Shown: positions 16,831 through 24,835 of the stretch, one piece after another | How positions within the stretch are numbered: position 1 is the first letter of the stretch | How the letters are laid out: each line of letters starts with the position of its first letter | Assembly (NCBI RefSeq): GCF_003581425.1 | Contig: NZ_QXTG01000003.1 | Span: 272,732-336,731, forward strand | From: Amnibacterium setariae | GTDB lineage: Bacteria > Actinomycetota > Actinomycetes > Actinomycetales > Microbacteriaceae | Reading direction: 5' to 3' | DNA: 64,000 nt | The notes under the pieces: generated by a model | Databases searched by the model: none | What the model was told of the DNA's origin: nothing | What the model saw: only the letters and a program-made list of their open reading frames with translations | Translations under genes and position numbers: made by a program

Positions 16831-18660
16831 TCAGCTGTTCCCCACCCAGTGCACGACGTCGGCGGTCCGGTCGACGCCGCCGATGATCACCTTGACGCTC
16901 GCGCGCGAGAAGTGGTTCGCCGTCCCGCGGTAGGTCTTCGGCACCTGGATGTTGATCCTGCGGCCCGAGTACGTGTTGCCGAAGGTCGGATCCGTGATGA
17001 CGAGCGTGCCGCCTCCCTGGTCGCTGGCCAGGTAGACGTCCTGGTTGTTGCCCGCGAAGACCGGCCGGTTCACGACGATCCGACCGGTCGTCCGCTCGAA
17101 GTTGAGGCCGGTGACGTTGTTCGTGACGCTGACGTCGTCGAGCGTCACGCCGCTCGTCTGCCAGAAGGCCGTCCCGTTCGCACGCATGTCGTGGAACCTG
17201 CCGGACCGCACGGTCACGTTCGTGGAGCTGTTGGTCGCGAAGCCTGAGGCACCGACGCGCCCGGCGCCGTCCACCTCGATGTTCGAGTAGACCGAGCCGT
17301 TCGTCCGCCAGTCGTTGATCCCGAACGTCTCGCCCGGAGGGATGTCGTCGTTCCCGGGGATTCCGACCACCCGCAGGTCGTCCACACGGGCGTTCGTCGC
17401 CTGTCCGATGCGCACGCCGTTGTAGAGATGGCCCTGTGCCGTGCCTCGCAGCGTGAACCCGGAGAGGACGGGCGACGCGCCCGTGACCGACATCAGGTAG
17501 AGCTGGTTCGTCGTCCAGTCCGCGTGCGGCACGGCTCCGGCCTTGGAGGAGGTGCCGCCGCTCATCGCGATCGTCGTCCGCGCCGATCCCGCGCCGCGGA
17601 GGCCGCCGGAGGCGCCGAGGTCGACCCCGACGAGAGAGGCGGCGAAGTCGGCGAAGTCGAACGTGCCGGCGTCGAGCGCGGTGGTGCGACCTGCTGGGCG
17701 GCCGGCGAGGATCGTGCGGAGCGCTCGAACGGCGCCGACGGGGCTCCAGGTCGGGCGCGGGGGTGTCGAGGGGGAGGAGGCCTCGGCCACCGAGGACTGC
17801 GCCGGCGCAGGGAGGGAGGGGGCCGGCGCCGCCGAACGGCGGGTTGGTCGCTTCGTGGACAACCCGGCGGTCGGCGACGCCGATGCGGTCGCCGACGTCG
17901 AAGCGGACGCCCCGCTCGAGGTGGCGGCGCTCGCGCTCCGTGTGCCGCCCCTCGAGCCGGCCGGTGCGTCCTGGGTGTGCGCCGGTCCGGCTGCGGATGC
18001 CGGACGGGCGGACCGTACCGGGAGCGGGAGAGCGGCGGCCGGGATCTCCGAGACCTCGGGCGCGGTCGTTCCCGCGATCTCGTCCGCGCGCGCCGGTAGC
18101 ACAAAGGCTCCGGTCGTGACCGCTCCGAGCACGGCGACGGCCGCGGCGGCGACGGCGTTCCCGTGCCGCCGTGAACGTCCGGTCGGGACCGGGGCCGGAG
18201 CCGGGGCGGTCCCCGAAGCGGTCCGCAGGTCGAGGGTCGTCGCTCGCAGCGGCGCGGTCGTGACCGGCACCGGTCCCGTCGCCCGCGGTGCGGGAACGGG
18301 ACGGAAGGAAGCGTCGGGGACCGCAGGGCGCACGATCAAGGGCTGGTCCCGGGGCGGCTGCCTGGGCGTTCGCACCGCTGCCGCCGCAGCGGGCGACGGC
18401 GCGGACACGTCGAGGCGCCGCGGTCGAGGCGCGACTCGTGCCTGCTCGCGGGAGCCGGTTGACGGGGCGGGGGGAACGGGCAGCGGGACGTCGAAGAGCC
18501 GCGGGTCAGTGACGCAGGCGGAGGGGTCGAACGGACGGGGCCGACCGGTGTCCGCCCCCGCGCGGTGCCTGCCGACGGGGTGCACGTCGAGCGCCGTTCC
18601 GCTCATCGGTCGACCGCTGTGGTCGGCAGCAGGCGGACGTGGTGCGCGTGGCGTGGACAT
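16831..18660 (-). CDS. Membrane-anchored surface protein with right-handed beta-helix domain
   Basis: 609 residues in three parts. Residues 1-170 are Pro/Arg/Ala-rich, charged and probably cytosolic. A membrane segment lies at about 171-190 (AVAAAAVAVLGAVTTGAFVL), followed by a Ser/Ala/Pro-rich linker to about 300. The C-terminal ~300 residues read as a pectate-lyase-like parallel beta-helix: GTFDFADFAASLVGVDLGAS, GLRGAGSARTTIAMSGG, then repeated short strands (VRIGQATNARVDDLRVVGI, NSSTNVTVRSGRFHDM, SGVTLDDVSVTNNVTGLNF). Such domains bind or cleave polysaccharide; I see no diagnostic catalytic residues. The long cytosolic tail before a single membrane span is unusual for a beta-helix protein. 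A 225-base region separates it from the divergent glycosyltransferase at 18886. Confidence 0.75.
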   Translation of the reverse strand: MSTPRAPRPPAADHSGRPMSGTALDVHPVGRHRAGADTGRPRPFDPSACVTDPRLFDVPLPVPPAPSTGSREQARVAPRPRRLDVSAPSPAAAAAVRTPRQPPRDQPLIVRPAVPDASFRPVPAPRATGPVPVTTAPLRATTLDLRTASGTAPAPAPVPTGRSRRHGNAVAAAAVAVLGAVTTGAFVLPARADEIAGTTAPEVSEIPAAALPLPVRSARPASAAGPAHTQDAPAGSRGGTRSASAATSSGASASTSATASASPTAGLSTKRPTRRSAAPAPSLPAPAQSSVAEASSPSTPPRPTWSPVGAVRALRTILAGRPAGRTTALDAGTFDFADFAASLVGVDLGASGGLRGAGSARTTIAMSGGTSSKAGAVPHADWTTNQLYLMSVTGASPVLSGFTLRGTAQGHLYNGVRIGQATNARVDDLRVVGIPGNDDIPPGETFGINDWRTNGSVYSNIEVDGAGRVGASGFATNSSTNVTVRSGRFHDMRANGTAFWQTSGVTLDDVSVTNNVTGLNFERTTGRIVVNRPVFAGNNQDVYLASDQGGGTLVITDPTFGNTYSGRRINIQVPKTYRGTANHFSRASVKVIIGGVDRTADVVHWVGNS

Positions 18661-18885
18661 GCAGCTCGTCTCGGCGGGGCTCTGTCAGAGCCGGTGGACG
18701 GCACGGACCCTAACCCGCGACCTTCGTTCGGCACGAGCGCCGGCGACAGGGCTTCCGAGCAGAGGAACGTCGCTGAGCGATCCACGTCTGCACCGCGTGT
18801 CGACGCCGCCGGACGGCCGCGGCACGATAGCCCGACTGCGCGATCCGCAGTCCGCCTAGACTTGCGGGCTGCGAACGGAGGGCGG

Positions 18886-19920
18886 ATGGGCGAGTCCGGC
18901 GATGCGCGGCCGATCGTCGTGCAGGAGTCGTTCCCGGTGCCGCGGGCGACCACGAACCCGTACATCGCGATGCTGCGGGACGCGCTCGACGCCGACGACC
19001 GGCTGGTGCTCCAGACCTTCTCCTGGCGCGCGGCGCTCCTGAGCCGGTACGACGTCTTCCACGCCCATTGGCCGGAGATCCTCGTCACGGGGCGCGACCG
19101 GCTGCGCTCGGTCGCTCGGCAGGTCCTCTTCGCCGCACTCCTGCTGCGGCTGCGGCTGCGGCGCACGCCGGTGGTGCGCACGGTCCACAACCTCGAGGTC
19201 CCCTCCGGGCTCGGCGCCGTGCAGCGCGCGCTGCTCCGCAGGTTCGACCGGGGCGTTCGCGTCCGCATCGCTCTGAACGAGGAGACCCGGCTGGATCCGG
19301 AGCGCTCCGTCACGGTCCTGCACGGCCACTACCGGGACTGGTTCTCGCGGTACCCGCGGCCCGAGGCGATCGCGGGGCGGTACGGCTACTTCGGTCTCAT
19401 CCGCCGCTACAAGAACGTCGAGGGTCTCGTCCGCGCCTTCCGACCGCTGCCCGACGACCGCACGCTCGAGGTGGCCGGCGCGCCGTCGACACCGGAGCTC
19501 CAGCGCGCGATCACGGACGCGGCCGACGGCGATCCACGAATTCTGCTGCGGTTCGAGTACCTCAGCGACGCGGAGCTGGTCGAGTCGTGCGGCCGAGCGG
19601 AGCTGGTCGTGCTCCCGTACCTGCACATGCACAATTCGGGCGGTGCGCTCGCCGCGCTCTCCCTCGACCGGCCGGTCCTCGTGCCGCGGAACCCCGCGAA
19701 CGACCGGCTGGCGGTCGAGGCGGGAGAGGCGTGGGTGCAGCGCTACGACGGCCCGCTGACAGCCGAGGCGTTGTCGGCGGCCCTGTCAGCAGTGCGCGCG
19801 ATCGCGCCGGGCGACCGGCCCGACCTCGGGGCGCGGTCCTGGGGAGCGGCGGCGGACGGCCACGTGCGGGCGTTCCGTCTCGCGCTGTCCTCCGCTCAGT
19901 CCCGGCGGTACTCGCGGTAG
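18886..19920 (+). CDS. Glycosyltransferase (GT-B fold, family 4-like)
   Basis: A 344-residue protein resembling the GT4/GumK-like transferases of exopolysaccharide loci. The N-terminal domain has ESFPVPRATTNPYIAMLRDA, VFHAHWPEILVTGRDR (HAHWPE near residue 62) and PVVRTVHNLEVPSG. The donor domain has YFGLIRRYKNVEGLVRAF (about 168) and LVVLPYLHMHNSGGALAALS (about 240), where the usual glutamate pair is partly replaced. ATG 18886 has ACGGAGGGCGG immediately upstream. The last 25 bases overlap the convergent GT2 gene. Expression is probably monocistronic. Confidence 0.82.
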   Translation: MGESGDARPIVVQESFPVPRATTNPYIAMLRDALDADDRLVLQTFSWRAALLSRYDVFHAHWPEILVTGRDRLRSVARQVLFAALLLRLRLRRTPVVRTVHNLEVPSGLGAVQRALLRRFDRGVRVRIALNEETRLDPERSVTVLHGHYRDWFSRYPRPEAIAGRYGYFGLIRRYKNVEGLVRAFRPLPDDRTLEVAGAPSTPELQRAITDAADGDPRILLRFEYLSDAELVESCGRAELVVLPYLHMHNSGGALAALSLDRPVLVPRNPANDRLAVEAGEAWVQRYDGPLTAEALSAALSAVRAIAPGDRPDLGARSWGAAADGHVRAFRLALSSAQSRRYSR

Positions 19921-20834
19921 CGGACGTTCCACGCGCCGAGCAGCATCCCGAGCCCGCGGGCGGCGGTCCGCAGCCCGCGCGCCCGATGGTACGGCTGACG
20001 GGTCAGCAGCCCGACAGTGCTCTGCCCGGCCCCGCCGACGAGGCGCACGAGGCCCCGTCCGTGCAGCACGGTGCGCGTCGACAACCGCTGCGCACGACTC
20101 GGTGCGAGCGCGACCGCGGTGAGGCTCCAGCTGTTGCCGCTCGAGAGCGCGCGCTGCAGCACCCACCTCGGAGTGATCCGCGACGGCGGGACGATGTCGC
20201 GCACGACGGCTTCGTCGCACCACACCATGCGCCCCCCGCGCGTTGCGAGCGCGCGAGTGAAGAGCGTGTCCTCCCCACCGGTCGCGGCGGTCGTCGGATC
20301 GAAGCGGAGACGGATCCGACGTACGACCGCGAGGTCGAGCAGCAGGTTGTTGGTGGCGGCGACGTCGACCGTGCTGCCTGTGAGATGTCGGCGCCGATCG
20401 AAGAAGCGCCCGGCGGCGACGAACGGTCCGGGGGTGACGAGGAAGTGCGAGACGACTGGACCGACGACAGCGGCGGCGCGGGTCGACGACCATGTGCGGA
20501 GGAGCGCCGAGAGCCATCCCGGGTCGGGGCGCTCGTCGTCGTCGATGAACACCAGGACGTCATCATCTCGAGCCTCGTCGAGAGCCCGGTTCCGCGCCGC
20601 TGCGATGCCCGGCTCGGGTTCGTGCACGTACTGGACGGGGCCGCCGACGGCCGACACCGCTTCGCGGGCGCCTGCGCCGGGGTCGTTGTCGACCACGAGG
20701 ACCCGGGCCCTCGATACGACCTCGTCGACCTCGCGGAGCTGCTCGACCACTGCCGGCAGCACGGCTGCGATGTCATCGGGCCGCCGGTAGGTGAGGATCG
20801 CGACGACGACGGAGACGGGGCTCGGATCGACCAC
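19896..20834 (-). CDS. Glycosyltransferase family 2
   Basis: A 312-residue GT-A transferase: VSVVVAILTYRRPDDIAAVL at the N-terminus, EPEPGIAAARNRALDEARD (about 70-88), and VLVFIDDDERPDPGWLSALL with the DxD metal motif (about 93-112). NNLLLDLAVVRRI and GGEDTLFTRALATRGG (about 185) supply the catalytic ED block. The C-terminal 90 residues are basic and moderately hydrophobic, perhaps membrane-associating. It is divergent from the phosphatase at 20905 by about 70 bases and convergent, with a 25-base overlap, to the gene at 18886. Confidence 0.85.
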   Translation of the reverse strand: MVDPSPVSVVVAILTYRRPDDIAAVLPAVVEQLREVDEVVSRARVLVVDNDPGAGAREAVSAVGGPVQYVHEPEPGIAAARNRALDEARDDDVLVFIDDDERPDPGWLSALLRTWSSTRAAAVVGPVVSHFLVTPGPFVAAGRFFDRRRHLTGSTVDVAATNNLLLDLAVVRRIRLRFDPTTAATGGEDTLFTRALATRGGRMVWCDEAVVRDIVPPSRITPRWVLQRALSSGNSWSLTAVALAPSRAQRLSTRTVLHGRGLVRLVGGAGQSTVGLLTRQPYHRARGLRTAARGLGMLLGAWNVRYREYRRD

Positions 20835-20904
20835 TCGGCCTCCCTCCGCGGACCCCGTCGATCCTGCCAGGCTACGACGGTGCGCATGTCAGGATCGTGC
20901 GGTG

Positions 20905-21552
20905 ATGCGCGACGGCGGACCCGACATCGGCTCGATTCTGATGGTCTGCACCGCGAACATCTGCCGGAGCCCCCTTGCGGCGATGCATCTCCAGGAGACC
21001 TTGACCTCCGGGCCGCTCGAGGGTGCCGCCATCGCGAGTGCGGGCGTGCGAGGACTGACGGGCGCGCCGATGTGCGACGTCGCGCGAGGCGGGCTGGACG
21101 ACGCCTCCCACGCCGATGCTCATCGGGCGCGGGAGCTCGACGGAGCGCTGATCGTCGCGGCTGACCTCGTCATCACGATGGAGCGGGAGCAGCGCGGAGC
21201 GGTCGCCCGGTTGGCGCCCGGTCAGCAGGGCAAGGTCTTCACGATCCGCGAAGCGGCCGCGATGGTGGAGGCCGTCGCGGAGGCCGGACCGCTCCCAGGA
21301 ACAGTCGCGGAACTCGCCGAGCGGATGCGCGCCCTCCGCGGCATCGTCCGGCCTCCGGTACCCGCACCGGTTCAGCGCCGCGGCCTCGGGCGGCTCCTCG
21401 CGCGGAAGCCGTCCGAGGCGGCCGATGACGGGCTGTCGGTGGAGGACGGCCACAACATCGACGCTGCAGCGCACGCGGCCACGGTCGAGGACGTCCGGCG
21501 GCTCTCCGGCCGTATCGGCACGCTCTTGGCGGGGCAGGCCGCGACCCGCTGA
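20905..21552 (+). CDS. Low-molecular-weight protein-tyrosine phosphatase, extended form
   Basis: A 215-residue member of the LMW-PTP family, which dephosphorylates BY-kinases and their targets. The phosphate loop is VCTANICRSPLA, with nucleophile C15, R21 and S22; the common VCxGNICRSP has A in place of G. ADLVITMEREQRGAVARLAP (about 89-108) is the second conserved family block. The usual C-terminal DP(Y/F/W) carrying the general acid is not visible; VEDGHNIDAAAH near residue 178 may take its place. The protein is about 60 residues longer than usual. GTG 20902 is an equally good start, with AGGA seven bases upstream. The likely partner is the BY-kinase at 11750, although the gene sits beside set B. 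Confidence 0.82.
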   Translation: MRDGGPDIGSILMVCTANICRSPLAAMHLQETLTSGPLEGAAIASAGVRGLTGAPMCDVARGGLDDASHADAHRARELDGALIVAADLVITMEREQRGAVARLAPGQQGKVFTIREAAAMVEAVAEAGPLPGTVAELAERMRALRGIVRPPVPAPVQRRGLGRLLARKPSEAADDGLSVEDGHNIDAAAHAATVEDVRRLSGRIGTLLAGQAATR

Positions 21553-21568
21553 GGTCGACGCGTGCTCC

Positions 21569-22021
21569 TCAGCCGTTGATGCGTTCGGGTTCGCCGTTCA
21601 GCGCGGCGAGCGCCCGGCGCAGCACGGTCGACGACGTCGACATCGTGTACGGGAAGTAGACGACCTCGACGCCGACGGCGGCGAACTCGCGCTCGAGCCG
21701 GAGGCCCTTCTCGGTGCCGCGCCAGTCGTCGCCTTTGAAGAAGTGGGTGAATCCGACCTCTCGCCAGGTGTCGAGCTTGTCCGGGACGACCTCGGCATGG
21801 ACGCGGTCGACGTAGGAGATGTGGCTGACGATCTCCATCCGCTCCGCGAGCGGGATGACGGGCGTGATGCCCTTCGTCAGCTGCAGCATCTCGTCGGAGA
21901 CGACGCCGGCGATCAGCAGGTCGCACTCGCTCTTCGCGTGGCGGAGCAGGTTGAGGTGCCCGATGTGGAACAGGTCGAACGCACCGGCCGCGTAGCCGAT
22001 GCGGACAAGGGACTCGTTCAT
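21569..22021 (-). CDS. Cytidylyltransferase-like nucleotidyltransferase (TagD-type), copy B
   Basis: 150 residues, with the HIGH motif at 19-22, FKGDDWRGTEKG and STSST-x-LRR exactly as in the copy at 4150. From residue 7 onward I count four differences between the two proteins (R/Q, R/G, R/L, V/I), while the DNA differs at many third positions; residues 2-6 are unrelated. ATG 22021 is supported by GAGGATC upstream. It is 103 bases downstream of the minus-strand operon 31179-22125 and may be its last gene or independent. Expected to make a CDP-alcohol, probably CDP-glycerol or a related compound, for the phosphotransferase encoded at 27026. Confidence 0.87.
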   Translation of the reverse strand: MNESLVRIGYAAGAFDLFHIGHLNLLRHAKSECDLLIAGVVSDEMLQLTKGITPVIPLAERMEIVSHISYVDRVHAEVVPDKLDTWREVGFTHFFKGDDWRGTEKGLRLEREFAAVGVEVVYFPYTMSTSSTVLRRALAALNGEPERING

Positions 22022-22124
22022 GTGATCCTCAGCAGGTGGGTTCGGAAGAAGGTCGGCTTCGCAAGCGGACCCGACGGCGGGACGGGCTCGAGGCTGCGGT
22101 CGCAGCGGATGGGCGAGGGTCGGA

Positions 22125-22808
22125 TCACGCGAGGGAGGAGTGCTTCTCGGAGATCGATGACGGGCCCGTGGCCGGCGAGACCTCCACGAGCGCCGGAAGC
22201 TCGACGGCACTCGATGTCGTGAGGGACCGTCCAGTCCGACGTCGCTGGCCGCTGGACCGGCTGAGAGGACGCAGCCGCGACCAGCGGATGAATCCCGCCG
22301 GCCGACTCATGACGTCGTCGACGACCGCTGCGAGCGCCAGTGCCGTCTCCGCGGCAGCCGAGGAGCGGGGCTCGCGACGGAAGTGCTGCGGGTCCTCGAG
22401 GGCTGCGGTGGCCGCGGCACGGAACGCGACCTCGTCCTCCGCGAGCACGGCCTCGCCGCGTCCGGCGATGAACCGTCCGAAGCGGATCTGGTGCTCGTCC
22501 ACGTGCTCGCCCAGGTCCGGGCGCCGTGGCACGACGATGGGGATCCGCCCGACCGAGGCGACGTCGAGAATGGTGCCCGGGCCGACCTGGGTGATCACGA
22601 CGTCCGCGTCCCGGTACCGGTTCAGCATCTCCTCCCTCGACACCATGACGACATGCGTCCCGAATCGCGGGGGGCGTGAAGTGCCGCGCTGCACGAACAG
22701 GTCCACATCGGAGCCCATCGACACGGCCCAGTCTTCGACCCAGCTCACCAGCCGGTCGAAGCGGTGATGGTCCGTTCCCAGGGAGACGACGACGGAGACG
22801 GCGCTCAC
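22125..22808 (-). CDS. Alg13/PssE-like glycosyltransferase subunit (GT28 C-terminal domain)
   Basis: A 227-residue protein carrying only the donor-binding half of a GT28-type enzyme: SVVVSLGTDHHRFDRLVSW at the start, VITQVGPGTILDVASVGRIP (about 89-108) and IVVPRRPDLGEHVDEHQIRF (about 109-128). It pairs with the Alg14/PssD-like subunit at 22805, as in split UDP-GlcNAc or UDP-GlcA transferases. GTG 22808 was chosen because it overlaps the upstream TGA by four bases. The last 60 residues are Arg/Ser-rich and extend beyond the family's usual end. Confidence 0.8.
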   Translation of the reverse strand: MSAVSVVVSLGTDHHRFDRLVSWVEDWAVSMGSDVDLFVQRGTSRPPRFGTHVVMVSREEMLNRYRDADVVITQVGPGTILDVASVGRIPIVVPRRPDLGEHVDEHQIRFGRFIAGRGEAVLAEDEVAFRAAATAALEDPQHFRREPRSSAAAETALALAAVVDDVMSRPAGFIRWSRLRPLSRSSGQRRRTGRSLTTSSAVELPALVEVSPATGPSSISEKHSSLA

Positions 22809-23254
22809 AGCGCGGGTCCGATCACGATCGACTCCGGGTAGACCGTCTCCCGCTGAGGCCACTGCTCGCACATCGCGTCCGAGAAGGGGTAGGAGAGCCG
22901 CCCGTTCAAGGTCGGGCTGTCGATCCGGTCGAAGACCTCGATGTACACCGTGCGGATTCGGAGGAAGCGGGCGACCACGAAGAACGGCAGGCTCACTCCT
23001 GCCCCCGTGGTCACGACGACGTCCGGTCGAAGCCTACGAAGCGTGCGGACGGCCAGACCGAGATTGCGGACCGCGTTGCGCGCGTTCCGCGTGACGGGGT
23101 GGTGCGCCCAGACGACTCGTTCATCGGCCAGGGCCGAGACCGCGTCCTCCTTGTCGAACGTCACCCAGGTGCGTTCGTGCTGCTGCCACCACGCGCGCAG
23201 CGACAGCAGCTGCGCGAGGTGGCCTCCGGTTGAAGCGATGAGAAGAAGGTTCAT
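22805..23254 (-). CDS. Alg14/PssD-like glycosyltransferase subunit
   Basis: A 149-residue acceptor-side subunit: LLLIASTGGHLAQLLSLRAW (the Alg14 'STGGH' nucleotide or acceptor loop, residues 4-23), VTTGAGVSLPFFVVARFLRI (about 82-101) and VYIEVFDRIDSPTLNGRLSY (about 104-123) are the three Alg14/PssD blocks. Family members recruit the Alg13-like half to the membrane and form the active transferase. Coupled by GTGA to the partner gene at 22808 and separated by three bases from the flippase upstream. The transferred sugar is probably glucuronic acid or GlcNAc, by family analogy. Confidence 0.85.
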   Translation of the reverse strand: MNLLLIASTGGHLAQLLSLRAWWQQHERTWVTFDKEDAVSALADERVVWAHHPVTRNARNAVRNLGLAVRTLRRLRPDVVVTTGAGVSLPFFVVARFLRIRTVYIEVFDRIDSPTLNGRLSYPFSDAMCEQWPQRETVYPESIVIGPAL

Positions 23255-23257
23255 CAG

Positions 23258-24835
23258 TCACCTTTCGAGGGCGACCGCGCCGTCGGGTACGGCGGGGGAG
23301 GGGGTTGGGGTTGGGGAGGGAGCTGGTAGAGGGTCGCTGGAACCGCCCCGAAGGGCGAGCGCTCCGAGACCGAGGGGGCCGCGAAGCAGGAGAACGGTGA
23401 TCGCATAGATCACGAGGAGCACGATCGACGCGATGAGGAAGGTCGCGAGGGTGCGTCCGAAGAGTGCCGCCGCGACGGAGCCGCCGCCTGCGATGACGAC
23501 GACGGCGAGAGCGGCCGGCAGCGCGATGAGGCGGGCCGAGCTGCGGATACGCATCTTGACGGCGACCTGCGTGGCCGCGAGCACCGTGTCGACGGCGATG
23601 GAGGCCGCTTGGCCGATCGCGGCCCCCAGGAGTCCGAGCCGGGGCACCAGGAGCGCGGTCACGACCAGGAGCACCGTGAGCTGGACGACGCGGTTGCCGA
23701 GCTGCCACGAGCTCCGGCCGCCCATGAGGAGGATGCTCTGCACCATGCCGGCGGTCGTTGCGAGCATCATCGCGAGGGCGATGATGGCGAGCGGCAGGGC
23801 GCCGGCCGCGAACGCGGGGCCGAAGATCGACAGGATCGCAGGGGCGAACACGGCGAGCAGCAGGTAGAACGGCCAGGCGACCAGCACCAGCGCCCGGGTC
23901 ACCTCGAGGAAGAGTCGAGCGGCCTCGTCGCTGTCACCGACTGCGAGCGCGCGGCTGATCCGCGGGCCGACGACGATCCGAGCGGCCTGATCGATCATGG
24001 TCCCGGCGTTGACGCAGCGGTTCACGATGGCGTAGATGCCGCCGACGACCGGGCCGCCGACGGCGAGCACCACGAGCATCCCCGACCAGTCGAGCGCTCG
24101 CTCGATGAGCGTCGAAGCGCCTCGGGGAAGCGCGAAGCCCCAGAACAGACGTGCGGTGCCGCTGTGGCTTCCAGACGGCGTGCTGGAGGACGGGGCGGAG
24201 ACGGAACGCAGCTGACCGGCGAGGACGAGTGCGGCGATCGCCACGAGCGGTGCGAGGACAGCCGCCCAGCCCGCGGCGATCCACTGCACCCCCGCGCCGG
24301 CGATCGTGCCGATCGCCACCACGGCGAGCCGCGAGAGGGGTAGCGCGAGGTTCTGCAACGCGGTGTAGGGCAGCGTGGATCCGATGCCGCGGGTTCCTCC
24401 GAGTACGACGGTCAGCAGCGCTCCGGCGCCGAGGAACGGCGACATGACGCGCACGAGCTCTGTCGCGTAGTCGGGATCGGAGGGGGTGATCCATGCGCCG
24501 ATCGGAGCGGCGCAGCTGAAGACCGCGAGCGATACGAGGAGGCTGACGCCGATCACCGGCAGCAGGGCCGACCGGACGGTGCTGCGCAGTCGGTCCTGCT
24601 CGTGGAGCGCGATGTGCCGGGAGAGGGTCCGCACGAGTGCGGTGTCCGCGCCGAGCTGAAGCCCGTTCGACACGATCGCGAAGAGTGCGACCGCTTGGAA
24701 GAAGAGACCGGTGCCTGCCGGTCCGAGCCCGCGGCCGACGACCTGCGCGAGCGCGAGGGTCGCCAGCGCACCGATGGCGATGCCGGCGAAGGTGACCGTA
24801 CCCGAGCGGAGCGCACCGCCTCGTCTCGCGTTCAC
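23258..24835 (-). CDS. Polysaccharide flippase (MOP superfamily, Wzx-like), second copy
   Basis: A 525-residue protein with about 14 membrane segments. SGTVTFAGIAIGALATLALA and VGRGLGPAGTGLFFQAVALF form the first two helices and the typical loop of MurJ/Wzx proteins, and GADTALVRTLSRHIALHEQD follows. The C-terminal tail is Pro/Thr-rich and hydrophilic (PAPSPTPTPSPA). It overlaps the polymerase start or stop upstream by four bases and clearly belongs to the set-B operon. Its sequence differs enough from the flippase at 14430 that the two are unlikely to be recent duplicates. Confidence 0.87.
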   Translation of the reverse strand: MNARRGGALRSGTVTFAGIAIGALATLALAQVVGRGLGPAGTGLFFQAVALFAIVSNGLQLGADTALVRTLSRHIALHEQDRLRSTVRSALLPVIGVSLLVSLAVFSCAAPIGAWITPSDPDYATELVRVMSPFLGAGALLTVVLGGTRGIGSTLPYTALQNLALPLSRLAVVAIGTIAGAGVQWIAAGWAAVLAPLVAIAALVLAGQLRSVSAPSSSTPSGSHSGTARLFWGFALPRGASTLIERALDWSGMLVVLAVGGPVVGGIYAIVNRCVNAGTMIDQAARIVVGPRISRALAVGDSDEAARLFLEVTRALVLVAWPFYLLLAVFAPAILSIFGPAFAAGALPLAIIALAMMLATTAGMVQSILLMGGRSSWQLGNRVVQLTVLLVVTALLVPRLGLLGAAIGQAASIAVDTVLAATQVAVKMRIRSSARLIALPAALAVVVIAGGGSVAAALFGRTLATFLIASIVLLVIYAITVLLLRGPLGLGALALRGGSSDPLPAPSPTPTPSPAVPDGAVALER

